A DNA stretch of 64,000 bases, from contig JACKLK010000011.1 in assembly GCA_024236015.1 (NCBI GenBank), positions 92,342-156,341 on the forward strand. The letters run 5' to 3'. A model generated the notes under the pieces. The model did not search any database and had not been told where the DNA came from. It worked only from the letters and a program-made list of their open reading frames with translations. Made by a program: the position numbers and the translations under genes. The stretch is from Rhodoferax sp. (GTDB lineage Bacteria > Pseudomonadota > Gammaproteobacteria > Burkholderiales > Burkholderiaceae_C). Below are positions 54,072 through 63,751 of the stretch, one piece after another; position 1 is the stretch's first letter; each line of letters starts with the position of its first letter.

Positions 54072-54992
54072 TCAGGCTTCGGCCGCGTGCCGGCTGCGCT
54101 GTGGCGCGGCCGCCGGCGTGTCCACCAGGTGGCGCACGCTCAGTGCGCAGATGCGCTGGCACAGCTGGCGACGGAAGGCGCCGGCATTGGCCGGCGAACT
54201 GCCGCCGGCATGGTGGTTGCGCACCAGCGGATGCTGGCGTGACGACGCGGCGATCGGCACGCCGGCGCCGTAGATGCGGGCCGCGCCCGCCACCACGCCC
54301 AGATGCGGGCCCAGGCGCTCGGCCACCGCATCCGATACCTCGGGCGAGAGACAGGCCACATGGGCCAGGCCACGGACCGCCATCGCCAGGCCGGCCGGGT
54401 CGACGCCGAAGAAGCGCGTGCCGGGCCGATTGGCCAGCGCGATGATGGGCAAGGTCCGCCGGGTCGACGACACGTGGGCCAGGAAATTCTCCAGCTGCTC
54501 CGGATCGCTGACGGTGCGCGGCTCGCTGATGACACCCACCGGGCCGTCGACCAGCTCCAAGCGCTCGACCCAGCTGCCCAGCAGGCGCGGCGGGGCGACC
54601 ACCAATGGCGTGTCCACCTGTGCCGTGCAGCCCGTCTGTATGGACAACATCGGCGCACCGTCGGCGCGGCCGATCTCGACATGGGTGACCCAGGTGCGCG
54701 AACCGTGGCGTTCGTCGTAGGCCACCGTCATGGCCCAGCCGCCATGGGCCTGGCTGGCCGCGACCAGCTTCTGGCCCGGCGCGCTGCGGGCGTAGTGGTC
54801 GGAGTCCATGCCCGCGGCCGAAGGCAGCAGGCGCGGCCACTTGCTGGCCACCCATTGCCATGCCAGGTCGCGCGCCAACCGGCCGGTCTGGTCTGCGGGG
54901 GTGGCGGCGCGCAGTTGCGCGTACACGACCGGGCGGATGGGAGACGGCGAGGCGTTGGCGTTGCGGGATTCGTGGCTGGTGGACAAAGGCAT
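54072..54992 (-). CDS. protein of unknown function, unrecognised family
   Basis: This encodes 306 residues that I cannot assign. The ATG at 54992 is chosen, and a GTG 18 codons upstream is possible. Visible features are an N-terminal RPVVYAQLRAATPADQTGRLA with a tryptophan-rich follow-up (LAWQWVASKWPRLL), an SEPRTVSDPEQLENFLAHVSS segment, RTLPIIALANRPGTRFFGVD, a patch AVRGLAHVACLSPEVSDAVAE and GAARIYGAGVPIAASSRQHP. No signal peptide or membrane helix is seen. The mixed alpha/beta pattern with conserved-looking glycines suggests a folded globular protein. It converges on the SDR gene and is followed upstream by an unrelated membrane gene. Confidence 0.7.
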   Translation of the reverse strand: MPLSTSHESRNANASPSPIRPVVYAQLRAATPADQTGRLARDLAWQWVASKWPRLLPSAAGMDSDHYARSAPGQKLVAASQAHGGWAMTVAYDERHGSRTWVTHVEIGRADGAPMLSIQTGCTAQVDTPLVVAPPRLLGSWVERLELVDGPVGVISEPRTVSDPEQLENFLAHVSSTRRTLPIIALANRPGTRFFGVDPAGLAMAVRGLAHVACLSPEVSDAVAERLGPHLGVVAGAARIYGAGVPIAASSRQHPLVRNHHAGGSSPANAGAFRRQLCQRICALSVRHLVDTPAAAPQRSRHAAEA

Positions 54993-55134
54993 TCGGTTGG
55001 GATGGCTGGACGCAAAAACGACAATCGGCGCATCGAGGCGCCACACGAGTATCGCGCACGCAAGTTGCGGGCCATGCGCCCGGCACGATTCTGGTGCGTC
55101 CTCTCCAGAACTGCGGCGCCGTGGCGGGGCCGGC

Positions 55135-56145
55135 TCAGCGTGGCGGCGGCAGCGGCTCGCCCCACGCGCGATGCCACAACCAGGGCAGGGCGCGCGACAG
55201 GTCGGGCCGCATCCCCACCTGTTCGACCCTGGCCAGCGGAACCGGCGGGCTGTTGCGCTGCGCCACCGCGAAGGTGAAGGTGTAGGCGGGCTCCTGGCCC
55301 ATGCGCAGGTCGCTGATCAGGATGCGGGAACCATCCTGGTGCAGCTTGTAGAAGCCGTGGCTGAAGGCCATGATGCGCTGCACGCCGTCGATGGGCGGCA
55401 ACTCGCGCGCCAGCGACGCGCCCTGGTCGAAGCGGTCGAGCGTGACCGTGGGGCTGGCGTCGAGCAGCGAATAGAAACCCTCGTGGTAGTGGCCGCCCTC
55501 GACCACCAGCACGCGCCACAACACCGAGTTGAATGCGGTGGGCGACACCAGGATGCGTTCGGCCTGCAGGCCTTGTTGCGCCAGCGAGGCACGGGTGATG
55601 TCCTCGACATGCTGCTGCGCGACGTAGGTCCAGCCGAGATACGCCGTGCTCACGGCCAGGCCGATCGCATTGGCCGCCAAGCCCCGGCCGCCACCGCGGC
55701 TGGCCAGGGCCCAGATGCCGCCGATCAGCAGCGGCACCGTGTACAGCGGATCGATGATGAACACGCTGGCCACGCCGTACGGGTGGTCCGTGAACGGCAG
55801 CCCCAGCTGCGTGCCGTAGACCGTCATCGCGTCGAGCAGCGGATGGGTGATGAGCACCAGCCACATCGCCAGCCACCAGCGTCGCCACAGCGGCCACTCG
55901 CCGCTGAGCCGGGCCACCAGCGCGGCGAACGGCAGCGAGAACAGTGTCAGCCAGAACGGCGCATGGGTCTCGGCACGGTGCAGCACCATGTTGCGGATCG
56001 GGTCGCCATGGTCGATGAGCACGTCGAGATCGGGCAGTGTTCCGGCCACGGCGCCCCAGGCCGCGGCCTTCCACACGGCCGTGCGCCGGCCCATCACCGC
56101 CACGCCGACGGCCGCGCCGAGCGCGAGTTGAGACAGGGAATCCAT
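55135..56145 (-). CDS. YdjM-type membrane-bound metal-dependent hydrolase family protein (DUF457)
   Basis: This encodes 336 residues. The first ~200 form the DUF457/YdjM membrane domain with conserved acidic and histidine residues: the start MDSLSQLALGAAVGVAVMG, AGTLPDLDVLIDHGDPI, MVLHRAETHAPFW, VLITHPLLDAMTVYGTQLGL. The rest is a soluble C-terminal domain with GHYHEGFYSLLDASP. The start at 56145 is set by the family N-terminus; longer frames add about 40 residues. The reaction of this family is not known. The gene is divergent from yceH. Confidence 0.88.
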   Translation of the reverse strand: MDSLSQLALGAAVGVAVMGRRTAVWKAAAWGAVAGTLPDLDVLIDHGDPIRNMVLHRAETHAPFWLTLFSLPFAALVARLSGEWPLWRRWWLAMWLVLITHPLLDAMTVYGTQLGLPFTDHPYGVASVFIIDPLYTVPLLIGGIWALASRGGGRGLAANAIGLAVSTAYLGWTYVAQQHVEDITRASLAQQGLQAERILVSPTAFNSVLWRVLVVEGGHYHEGFYSLLDASPTVTLDRFDQGASLARELPPIDGVQRIMAFSHGFYKLHQDGSRILISDLRMGQEPAYTFTFAVAQRNSPPVPLARVEQVGMRPDLSRALPWLWHRAWGEPLPPPR

Positions 56146-56247
56146 GGCGGGCATTCTGCCAGCCATGGCCGCAACGCCGCAGCGTGCGGGGTATTGCCGG
56201 GGGCCCCGCGTGGCGCGTCCTACAATGATTCGAGGCGCGGCCGCACC

Positions 56248-56970
56248 ATGGCTGCCATGCAACATCCGGAGACGATGGACGACACCTCGACGATTCCCGC
56301 GGTACCGGGCCAGACCGTGCTGACGCCGGTCCAGGCCCGCGTGCTGGGCACCTTGATGGAGAAGGCCCGCACGGTGCCCGACAGTTATCCGCTGTCACTC
56401 AATGCCTTGCTGACCGGCTGCAACCAGAAGACCAGCCGCGAACCGATCATGTCGCTGGACGAGGCTGCGCTGGCGTCGGCGCTGGACGAACTGCGCGCGC
56501 TCGGGCTGGTACGCGAGAGCAGCGGCGGGCGCACGGCGCGGTATGCGCACAACTTCCAGCGCGGCATCGGCGTGTTCGAGCAGGCGGCGGTGCTGCTGGG
56601 CATGCTGATGTTGCGCGGGCCGCAGACCGCCGGCGAATTGCGGCTCAACACCGAACGCTGGTATCCGTTTGCCGACATCTCCTCGGTCGAGGGTTTCCTC
56701 GACGAGTTGCTGGAGCGTTCGGACGAGAAGGGCGGACCGCTGGTGGTCAAGCTGCCGCGCGCGCCCGGCACGCGCGAGCAGCGCTGGGCGCACCTGCTGT
56801 GCGGGCCGGTTGACATGACAGCCGCCGAACCTGGGGCGGCGCCGGATGCGCCGGGCCGTGACGCGCGGATCGAGCGGCTCGAGGCGGAGGTCGCCGCGTT
56901 GCGGCAGGCGGTGGAGCGGCTGTGCGCCGAACTCGGCGTGGCCCCGCCGCCGACGCGGGACGCGCCATGA
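56248..56970 (+). CDS. YceH family protein (DUF480)
   Basis: This encodes 240 residues matching YceH: LTPVQARVLGTLMEKARTVP, then YPLSLNALLTGCNQKTSREP and LRGPQTAGELRLNTERWYPF. Two winged-helix modules are implied, followed by a C-terminal coiled-coil (RIERLEAEVAALRQAVERLC). The family's role is unknown. ATG codons in frame at 56248, 56257 and 56275 leave the exact start open. It stands upstream of a small membrane-protein gene. Confidence 0.93.
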   Translation: MAAMQHPETMDDTSTIPAVPGQTVLTPVQARVLGTLMEKARTVPDSYPLSLNALLTGCNQKTSREPIMSLDEAALASALDELRALGLVRESSGGRTARYAHNFQRGIGVFEQAAVLLGMLMLRGPQTAGELRLNTERWYPFADISSVEGFLDELLERSDEKGGPLVVKLPRAPGTREQRWAHLLCGPVDMTAAEPGAAPDAPGRDARIERLEAEVAALRQAVERLCAELGVAPPPTRDAP

Positions 56971-57016
56971 CGGCTGCAACGACGACGCGCCATCGCCAAG
57001 GCCGGGAACCGCGCTG

Positions 57017-57322
57017 ATGCCGAGTTATCCACCGACCACATCGGCCCGCGTCGTATGGATGGCGGGCCTGGCGGTGTTGGTGCTGTCGTTGTGGCTGCAG
57101 ATGCAGATGTGGCTGGTGGTGTTCGGATTCGCACAGGTGGGCGCCGGTGGCGGCGAAACCATGGTGGCGCTGTTCGTCGGACTGCCGGCGTTGCTGGTGG
57201 CCACCGTGCTGCTGGGCCTGAGTGCCATGGTCCAGGCCTGGCGCAACTGGGTGTCCTTGCTGTCGTTTCGCATCGCACTGGCGCTGTGCGCGGCCTGGGT
57301 GGTCCTGTTCCTGGCGGGCTGA
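57017..57322 (+). CDS. small membrane protein of unknown function
   Basis: This encodes 101 residues with three hydrophobic segments (MAGLAVLVLSLWLQMQMWLV, the segment from MVALFVGLPALLVATVLLGL and RIALALCAAWVVLFLAG) and little soluble sequence. I do not recognise a family. The ATG at 57017 has a weak GGAA upstream. It lies 46 bases after yceH, so co-transcription is likely. Sequence composition matches its neighbours. Confidence 0.6.
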   Translation: MPSYPPTTSARVVWMAGLAVLVLSLWLQMQMWLVVFGFAQVGAGGGETMVALFVGLPALLVATVLLGLSAMVQAWRNWVSLLSFRIALALCAAWVVLFLAG

Positions 57323-57396
57323 CGGGCACTGGCGCCTGCGGCGCCGGCACGGGCGCCGCGGCGGATAATCCACTGTTCGTCCACCGGGAGTCCCGT

Positions 57397-57792
57397 ATGT
57401 TGCGTGTGTCGTTGTTTCTCGCGCTGGCCTTGTCCGGCAGTGCCGCCATGGCCGACTGGATCAAGGTGGCCGAGGCGTCCGAGGGCAAGGTCAGCCACTA
57501 CATCGACCCGGCCACCTTGCGCCGCATGGGTTCGCTGATGCAGGTCGTGACGCTGACCGATTACCAGCAGGCGCAGGCGATCTCGGAAACCCAGCGGTTC
57601 ATGTCGGTGAAGATGCAGGACGAGTTCAACTGCGCCACGCGCAGTGGCCGGCACCTGAGCCTGGTCGCGCTGGCCGGCAACATGGGCACCGGCTCCATCG
57701 TGGCCAGCGAGAGCGCTGCGGCGCCGGAACGTGCGATCGTTGCCGGCACCGCCGACGAGGAGATGTGGAAACACGTGTGCGGCGAAAAGTGA
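57397..57792 (+). CDS. periplasmic surface-adhesin E-like small protein
   Basis: This encodes 131 residues. A signal peptide of about 19 residues (cleavage after AMA) is followed by DWIKVAEASEGKVSHYIDPA, TLRRMGSLMQVVTLTDYQQA and a C-terminal EMWKHVCGEK with a cysteine paired to one in FNCATR. This matches the surface-adhesin E (PF16747-like) domain often found as short secreted proteins in betaproteobacteria. It is presumably periplasmic or surface-exposed; actual adhesion has not been shown for such forms. It is 74 bases after the small membrane protein. Confidence 0.78.
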   Translation: MLRVSLFLALALSGSAAMADWIKVAEASEGKVSHYIDPATLRRMGSLMQVVTLTDYQQAQAISETQRFMSVKMQDEFNCATRSGRHLSLVALAGNMGTGSIVASESAAAPERAIVAGTADEEMWKHVCGEK

Positions 57793-57940
57793 GCGTGTGA
57801 CGCACCCGTGAGCGGCTCTTTTCGCATCCTGGGTCAAGCGCCCGGATGACGGCTTGACGCCCGCCAGGCCAGTACCGGCGCGGCGTTTGACGTGCACCCC
57901 GAATCGGTGGACCATACGGGTTCACAGGAAGGAGGTTGCC

Positions 57941-58099
57941 GTGCCGCACACCCAGTACCACCCCCACGACGTACCCACGCCCGAGCCCGAGGACGAAGCG
58001 GATCTCGAACTGACCGCGGACGACCGGCACGATGGACTGGTGCCACCCGACATTTCCGACGATCCGGAGCATGACCGCCTGATCGACCCGGAGGACTGA
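57941..58099 (+). CDS. very acidic 52-residue protein with strong ribosome site
   Basis: The GTG at 57941 is preceded by AGGAAGGAGG five bases upstream, among the strongest ribosome sites in the window. The 52-residue product is highly acidic and rich in Asp, Glu, His and Pro: PHDVPTPEPEDEADLELTAD and DISDDPEHDRLIDPED. No cysteine or hydrophobic run is seen. I do not recognise the family. Such acidic micro-proteins can be metal-binding or chaperone-like, but nothing in the sequence proves this. It lies 149 bases after the secreted protein and 114 bases before msrB. Confidence 0.65.
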   Translation: MPHTQYHPHDVPTPEPEDEADLELTADDRHDGLVPPDISDDPEHDRLIDPED

Positions 58100-58213
58100 T
58101 GGCCTGCGGTGTGCCGCCGGCGTCGGCATCGCGATGAAAGATCCGGCCCGCGGCCTGCGACCTACATGCCATGTGTCCTGCAACCCGGCAGGATGCGAAC
58201 CGAAAGGCATGCC

Positions 58214-58708
58214 ATGCATCGACGTACCCTTTTGACCCTGCTGACCAGCATCGGGCTGGTGCGGACCACGAGTGCCGCAACCGGCGCGCCAGCCGCACCG
58301 CCTGCGGGCGCCATCGAACCGCTGCGGCTCAGCGATGCCCAGTGGAAGCAGCGCCTGACACCGGCGCAGTACCGCGTGTTGCGCCAGGAAGGCACGGAGC
58401 CGCCCGGCTCGAGCCCGCTGGACCGCGAGAAACGCGCCGGCATCTTCCATTGCGCAGGATGCGACCTGCCGCTGTTCTCGTCCGACGCCAAATACGACAG
58501 CGGCACCGGCTGGCCCAGCTTCTTCCAGTCATTGCCCGGCGCGGTGGGCACGCGGACCGACTACAAGCTGCTGTTCCCGCGCACCGAATACCACTGCGCG
58601 CGTTGCGAGGGGCACCAGGGCCATGTGTTCGGCGACGGTCCGCCGCCGACCGGCAAGCGGTATTGCAACAATGGCGTGGCGCTGGTGTTCGTCGCCGCGT
58701 CCGCGTGA
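58214..58708 (+). CDS. msrB: periplasmic peptide-methionine (R)-S-oxide reductase
   Basis: This encodes 164 residues. The N-terminus MHRRTLLTLLTSIGLV carries a twin-arginine-like or Sec signal, so it should act in the periplasm. The MsrB fold follows: zinc cysteine pairs CAGC and CARC, the GTGWPSFFQ motif, and the catalytic cysteine in KRYCNNGVAL. It repairs methionine-R-sulfoxide in exported proteins. A longer in-frame start lies upstream, but the ATG at 58214 fits the signal peptide and follows AAAGG. Electrons must come from a periplasmic donor not in the window. Confidence 0.95.
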   Translation: MHRRTLLTLLTSIGLVRTTSAATGAPAAPPAGAIEPLRLSDAQWKQRLTPAQYRVLRQEGTEPPGSSPLDREKRAGIFHCAGCDLPLFSSDAKYDSGTGWPSFFQSLPGAVGTRTDYKLLFPRTEYHCARCEGHQGHVFGDGPPPTGKRYCNNGVALVFVAASA

Positions 58709-58851
58709 ATGCAGCACGCCGCTGACACCACCGCCGACGGCGCCTTGCATGCCGGCGCGTGTCGCCGATCCGGGTGGGCGCGGTTGCCTTGCCGGCCGCA
58801 TGTGCCGACAATGGCCGCAGGAGGTGGCGCATACCGCCACATCGCGCAGTC

Positions 58852-59547
58852 GTGAAAACGGTCCTGATCACTGGAGCCAACCGGGGCATCGGCCTCGGAC
58901 ACGCGCGGCGTTTCGCCGAGCGCGGCGTGGCGGTGTTCGCCACGGCCCGCCGCATCGACGCCGACGATGAACTGCATCGGCTGGCCCATGCCCACCCCGG
59001 CCGCTTCACCGTGCTGCATTACGACGCGGCCGATCCGGAGGCGCCGGCGCAACTCAAGGCGGCGCTGGGCGACACCCCGGTCGACCTGTTGCTGGCCAAT
59101 GCCGGGGCCACCGGCGAATCGGGCCAGGCCCTGGGCAATATCCATGTCGACGGCGTGCTCGACCTGATCCGCACCAACGCACTGGCGCCGCTGAAACTGG
59201 TCGAGGCGCTGGTCTACAACATCACGCTGTCCGAACGCAAGCTGGTGGCGCTGCAGTCCAGCCGCATGGGGTCGATCGGCGGCAACACGACGGGCGGCAG
59301 CTACGAATACCGCCTGTCCAAGGTCGCCGTCAACATGATCGCCCGCAATCTGGCGAACGACCTCGCACCGCGCGGCGTGACGGTCGTGGCCCTGCATCCG
59401 GGCTGGGTCAGGACGCGCATGGGCGGGCAGGGCGCGAACATCGACGTCGAGACCTCGGTGGCCGGGCAGCAGCAGTTGCTCGACACCGCGGGGCCAGCGC
59501 ACAACGGGCGCTTCTTCAACTACGACGGCACCGAACTGCCGTGGTGA
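58852..59547 (+). CDS. short-chain dehydrogenase/reductase
   Basis: This encodes 231 residues. It has the coenzyme motif TGANRGIG at residues ~7-14, an acidic-type loop after strand two (ATARRID), LLLANAGATGESGQA, the catalytic Ser region QSSRMGS and the Tyr-Lys pair YRLSK. It is a C-factor-like or carbonyl-reductase-like SDR. The start is a GTG at 58852 because the Rossmann motif follows at once; the ribosome site is weak. The substrate is unknown. It is unrelated to the SDR at 53279 beyond the shared fold. Confidence 0.88.
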   Translation: MKTVLITGANRGIGLGHARRFAERGVAVFATARRIDADDELHRLAHAHPGRFTVLHYDAADPEAPAQLKAALGDTPVDLLLANAGATGESGQALGNIHVDGVLDLIRTNALAPLKLVEALVYNITLSERKLVALQSSRMGSIGGNTTGGSYEYRLSKVAVNMIARNLANDLAPRGVTVVALHPGWVRTRMGGQGANIDVETSVAGQQQLLDTAGPAHNGRFFNYDGTELPW

Positions 59548-59608
59548 GCACGGGCCCGCCATGAGCGGGCCGGCGCCGCGGGGCGGCTTGATCGTCGCGC
59601 CGGCCGCC

Positions 59609-59803
59609 TCAGCCCGACTTGCCCGCGCGTGGTCCCAGGAAGAACCACAACGCGAGGCCGAGCAGCGGCAGCAGCACCACGGCGACGATCCAGATGAGCT
59701 TCTTCTCGTTCGAGACCGTGCTCTGGAAGATGTTGATCACCGCCCAGATGTCGCCGACAAGGATCAGCACGCCAAAAAGACCGCCGAAGCTGTTGTTCAT
59801 CAT
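59609..59803 (-). CDS. small PLDc_N-type membrane protein
   Basis: This encodes 64 residues from the ATG at 59803: MMNNSFGGLFGVLILVGDIW, then a charged turn SNEKKLIWIVAVVLLP. It has two hydrophobic segments and a C-terminal GPRAGKSG. This is the phospholipase-D-nuclease N-terminal (PLDc_N) module seen as a free-standing protein. The function is unknown, possibly an envelope-stress or scaffold role. AAGGGA lies ten bases upstream of the start. Confidence 0.78.
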   Translation of the reverse strand: MMNNSFGGLFGVLILVGDIWAVINIFQSTVSNEKKLIWIVAVVLLPLLGLALWFFLGPRAGKSG

Positions 59804-60018
59804 GGTCGCGATTCCCTTGTGCTGGTTGGTGGTCCGCGAGCGCGCAGGCCCGCGGCAGGTCGCGCCGCCGCGGCAGTGCGGCGTCGCAGCGACAAGCCTA
59901 GCATGGCTCACACCGACAACGCACAGGAAGATGCGCTGGCCGCATGCCGGCATGCGAAAACGGCGATGCAGCTGCGCTGCGCATTGACGCCATCCGCGGC
60001 CCTGGCGATCATCGTGGC

Positions 60019-60612
60019 ATGGACGTCGCGCATCCGGAATATCCCAGCTTCGCCGCGCTGGCCGCGGCCCGCCATGAAGGGCGCGACTATATCCGCCGCT
60101 GGCGCTTCCAGGCCCGCTCGCGCGTGGCCATCCTTGCGCCGCACGGCGGGCGCATCGAGCCGCATACCGACCAGATCGCGGCCGACATCGCCGGCGCCGA
60201 GTTCAGCCTGTACACGTTCCGCTCGCTGCTGTCGCGTGCGCAGGCCAACCTGCACATCACCAGCCACCACTTCGACGACCCCGCCTGCATCGACCCGCTG
60301 TCGCGCCACCCGTACGTCGTGACGGTGCACGGCTGCCGGGTCGACGGCGAACGGGCCTTGCTCGGCGGGCTGGACACGGAACTGCTGGCCGACCTTGCCG
60401 ATGCGATCCGCGACGCCGGATTTGCCGTGCAGACCGACGGCCACCGTTTTCCCGGACGGCATCCGCGCAACATCTGCAACCGGGGTGCGCGCGCGTGCGG
60501 CGTGCAGCTGGAGCTGTCGCCGTTGTTGCGCAGGAGCCTGCGGCGTGGCGACTTCGTGGAGGCGGTGCGCGCGGTGCTGGTGGCACGGCAACGCCGCGGC
60601 GCGCTCGACTGA
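60019..60612 (+). CDS. poly-gamma-glutamate hydrolase family protein (PghP/YmaC-like)
   Basis: This encodes 197 residues: YPSFAALAAARHEGRDYIRR, then ILAPHGGRIEPHTDQIAADI, LHITSHHFDDPACIDPL and VVTVHGCRVDGERALLGGLD. The HGGxIE and later histidine motifs resemble the zinc-dependent phage gamma-PGA hydrolase family (DUF867). No signal peptide is seen. The role in a non-PGA-making organism is unclear; phage origin or peptidoglycan-like amide cleavage are options. It converges on the groEL terminator. Confidence 0.85.
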   Translation: MDVAHPEYPSFAALAAARHEGRDYIRRWRFQARSRVAILAPHGGRIEPHTDQIAADIAGAEFSLYTFRSLLSRAQANLHITSHHFDDPACIDPLSRHPYVVTVHGCRVDGERALLGGLDTELLADLADAIRDAGFAVQTDGHRFPGRHPRNICNRGARACGVQLELSPLLRRSLRRGDFVEAVRAVLVARQRRGALD

Positions 60613-60616
60613 ACCA

Positions 60617-60652
60617 CAAACAGAAAAGCCCCCGGCCATGGAACCGGGGGCT
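60617..60652 (-). terminator. intrinsic terminator of groES-groEL
   Basis: On the minus strand a nine-base stem AGCCCCCGG/CCGGGGGCT (60627-60635 and 60644-60652) closes an eight-base loop and is followed by TTTTCTGTTTG. It lies 78 bases downstream of the groEL stop codon. Confidence 0.88.
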
Positions 60653-60730
60653 CGCGCTGCGGCGGGATGCGCGGGCACCACCGCCGTGGCGCGAACGCGC
60701 CCACCGCGGGCGCGCTCGCGGATGGAACGA

Positions 60731-62356
<1,626 letters not shown>

Positions 62357-62416
62357 TTCAGTTTCTCCTTGCGAACAATGAATGAACGACTATGGGTGTG
62401 ACGGGACGCGCCGGCC

Positions 62417-62737
62417 TCAGGCGGCCTTGCGCAGCTGGCCGGCGGGTTTGTCCTCGAGGATGCCCAGCACCTCTTCCTCGCGCAGCACCAGCAGTTCCTC
62501 GCCGTCGACCTTGACGGTCTGGCCGGTGTATTTGCCGAACAACACCCGTTCGCCCGGCTGGACCTGCAGCGGGCGGATGCTGCCGTCCTGCAGCAATCGG
62601 CCGTTGCCCACGGCGATCACCTCGCCCTGCTCGGGCTTCTCGTTGACGGAATCCGGGATCACGATGCCTGCGGCGGTCTGCCGTTGCTGGTCGATCCGCT
62701 TGACGATGATCCGGTCGTAAAGGGGACGAATTTCCAT
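62417..62737 (-). CDS. groES: co-chaperonin GroES
   Basis: This encodes 106 residues. It opens MEIRPLYDRIIVKRIDQQRQ, has the mobile-loop region TAAGIVIPDSVNEKPEQGEV and the roof VGNGRLLQDGSIRPLQVQPG. It is about ten residues longer than typical GroES, with the extra EDKPAGQLRKAA at the C-terminus. AGGAGA precedes the ATG. A sigma-32-like promoter and two leader hairpins lie upstream. It acts as the heptameric lid on GroEL. Confidence 0.96.
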   Translation of the reverse strand: MEIRPLYDRIIVKRIDQQRQTAAGIVIPDSVNEKPEQGEVIAVGNGRLLQDGSIRPLQVQPGERVLFGKYTGQTVKVDGEELLVLREEEVLGILEDKPAGQLRKAA

Positions 62738-62778
62738 GACGAAATCTCCTGTTCAAGATCAGATGAAAGTCGAATGCC

Positions 62779-62804
62779 GTTGCCGCCGGGCGCCGCCCGG
62801 CAAC
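62779..62804. promoter_or_regulatory. GC-rich hairpin in the groES leader
   Basis: CCGGGC and GCCCGG pair across GCC (62786-62800). The outer GTTG/CAAC arms (62779-62782 and 62801-62804) pair as well, with a three-base bulge. A second dyad CGACCC/GGGTCG (62814-62830) lies nearby. Both would be in the transcribed leader about 40-95 bases before the groES start and may modulate translation or stability. Confidence 0.45.
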
Positions 62805-62840
62805 ACCGTGTGCCGACCCGCCAGGGGTCGACGGGAATCG

Positions 62841-62869
62841 ATGTAGTGGCGCCGTGCGGCTTTTTCAAG
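62841..62869 (-). promoter_or_regulatory. sigma-32-like heat-shock promoter of groESL
   Basis: On the minus strand CTTGAAA (62863-62869) matches the sigma-32 -35 element. It is followed after 13 bases by CCACTACAT (62841-62849), a partial match to CCCCATNT. An eight-base A-run lies just upstream of the -35. Transcription would start near 62834, about 97 bases before groES. No CIRCE element was seen. Confidence 0.6.
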
Positions 62870-62924
62870 AGTTTTTTTTGCGGCCTGTGCCGCCGGCGCG
62901 ACCCTCAGGCGCGGGTGCGCCGGA

Positions 62925-63575
62925 TCACGGCAACACCAGGCGCTGGCTGCGACCGAGCCGGTACCGGGTGCGCGACACCCGCGTGCCGACCCGGGGCTCG
63001 GCGGGAACCGGGCAGGGCGGCGCGCGGCCGCCGTCCTCGTGCAGGCTGTCGTCGCCGCCGACGTCGCGCCACAAGCCGTTCTTGACCGGCCGGAACTGCC
63101 AGCGCACATAACCGACACGGGCCGCGAGGTGCATCAGGTCCATGCGGTCGGGCGCCTCGGCCACCAGGTGGTCTTCGCTGCCGGGGTCGAAGGGGTCGTC
63201 GGCGAACGCCTGCCGGCAGGCATGTGCCTCGCGCTCGGAGCTGCCGACGGTGTTGCAGCCGCGGTGCTCCTCGCGCACCAGATCCCAGGCGCCGAACTGC
63301 CAGGCCGCGTCGAGCATGGCGTGGTCCAGGTTGGCCATCTCGCGCCAGGATTCGTTGACCTGCAGCGCCGAACCCGGCACCGGCCTGGCCGCCGGCCGGT
63401 GCGGTGCCACGGACGCCGACGCCGGCGCAGGCGAAGGTGCCTCGCGGGCAAAACCATGCCAATGCAACACCAGCAACACCGGCGTGTTGGCACGCGGCAC
63501 TGCGGTGAGCGAGACAGCGACCATCGGCAGGCCGACGGCGTCGACCTGGTCGCGGATCCTTGCGAATACATCCAT
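62925..63575 (-). CDS. unrecognised cytoplasmic protein
   Basis: This encodes 216 residues from MDVFARIRDQVDAVGLPMVA. I do not recognise the family. Landmarks are TPVLLVLHWHGFAREAP, the Pro/Ala-rich stretch that follows, a core VNESWREMANLDHAMLDAAW, and cysteines in RGCNTVGSSEREAHACRQAF. The last part (VGYVRWQFRPVKNGLWRDVG) is basic and tryptophan-rich. No signal peptide is seen. GGAGGA lies ten bases before the ATG at 63575, which is why it is preferred over an ATG three codons upstream. It is divergent from the right-edge gene. Confidence 0.65.
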   Translation of the reverse strand: MDVFARIRDQVDAVGLPMVAVSLTAVPRANTPVLLVLHWHGFAREAPSPAPASASVAPHRPAARPVPGSALQVNESWREMANLDHAMLDAAWQFGAWDLVREEHRGCNTVGSSEREAHACRQAFADDPFDPGSEDHLVAEAPDRMDLMHLAARVGYVRWQFRPVKNGLWRDVGGDDSLHEDGGRAPPCPVPAEPRVGTRVSRTRYRLGRSQRLVLP

Positions 63576-63751
63576 GCGCGACATTCCTCCACAGGCGTCG
63601 CGAAAATCTAGCAAAAACCGGGGGCGCTTGGCAAGACCTGCCGGACCCGTGGCGCGGTCGTCCCGCCACCGTGGCGTCGCGCGGCCGGATTTGCGGTGGC
63701 CATGCGATTGGCATAGACTGGCCGCGGGCAATTGCCGAGCCCGTCCATTCC

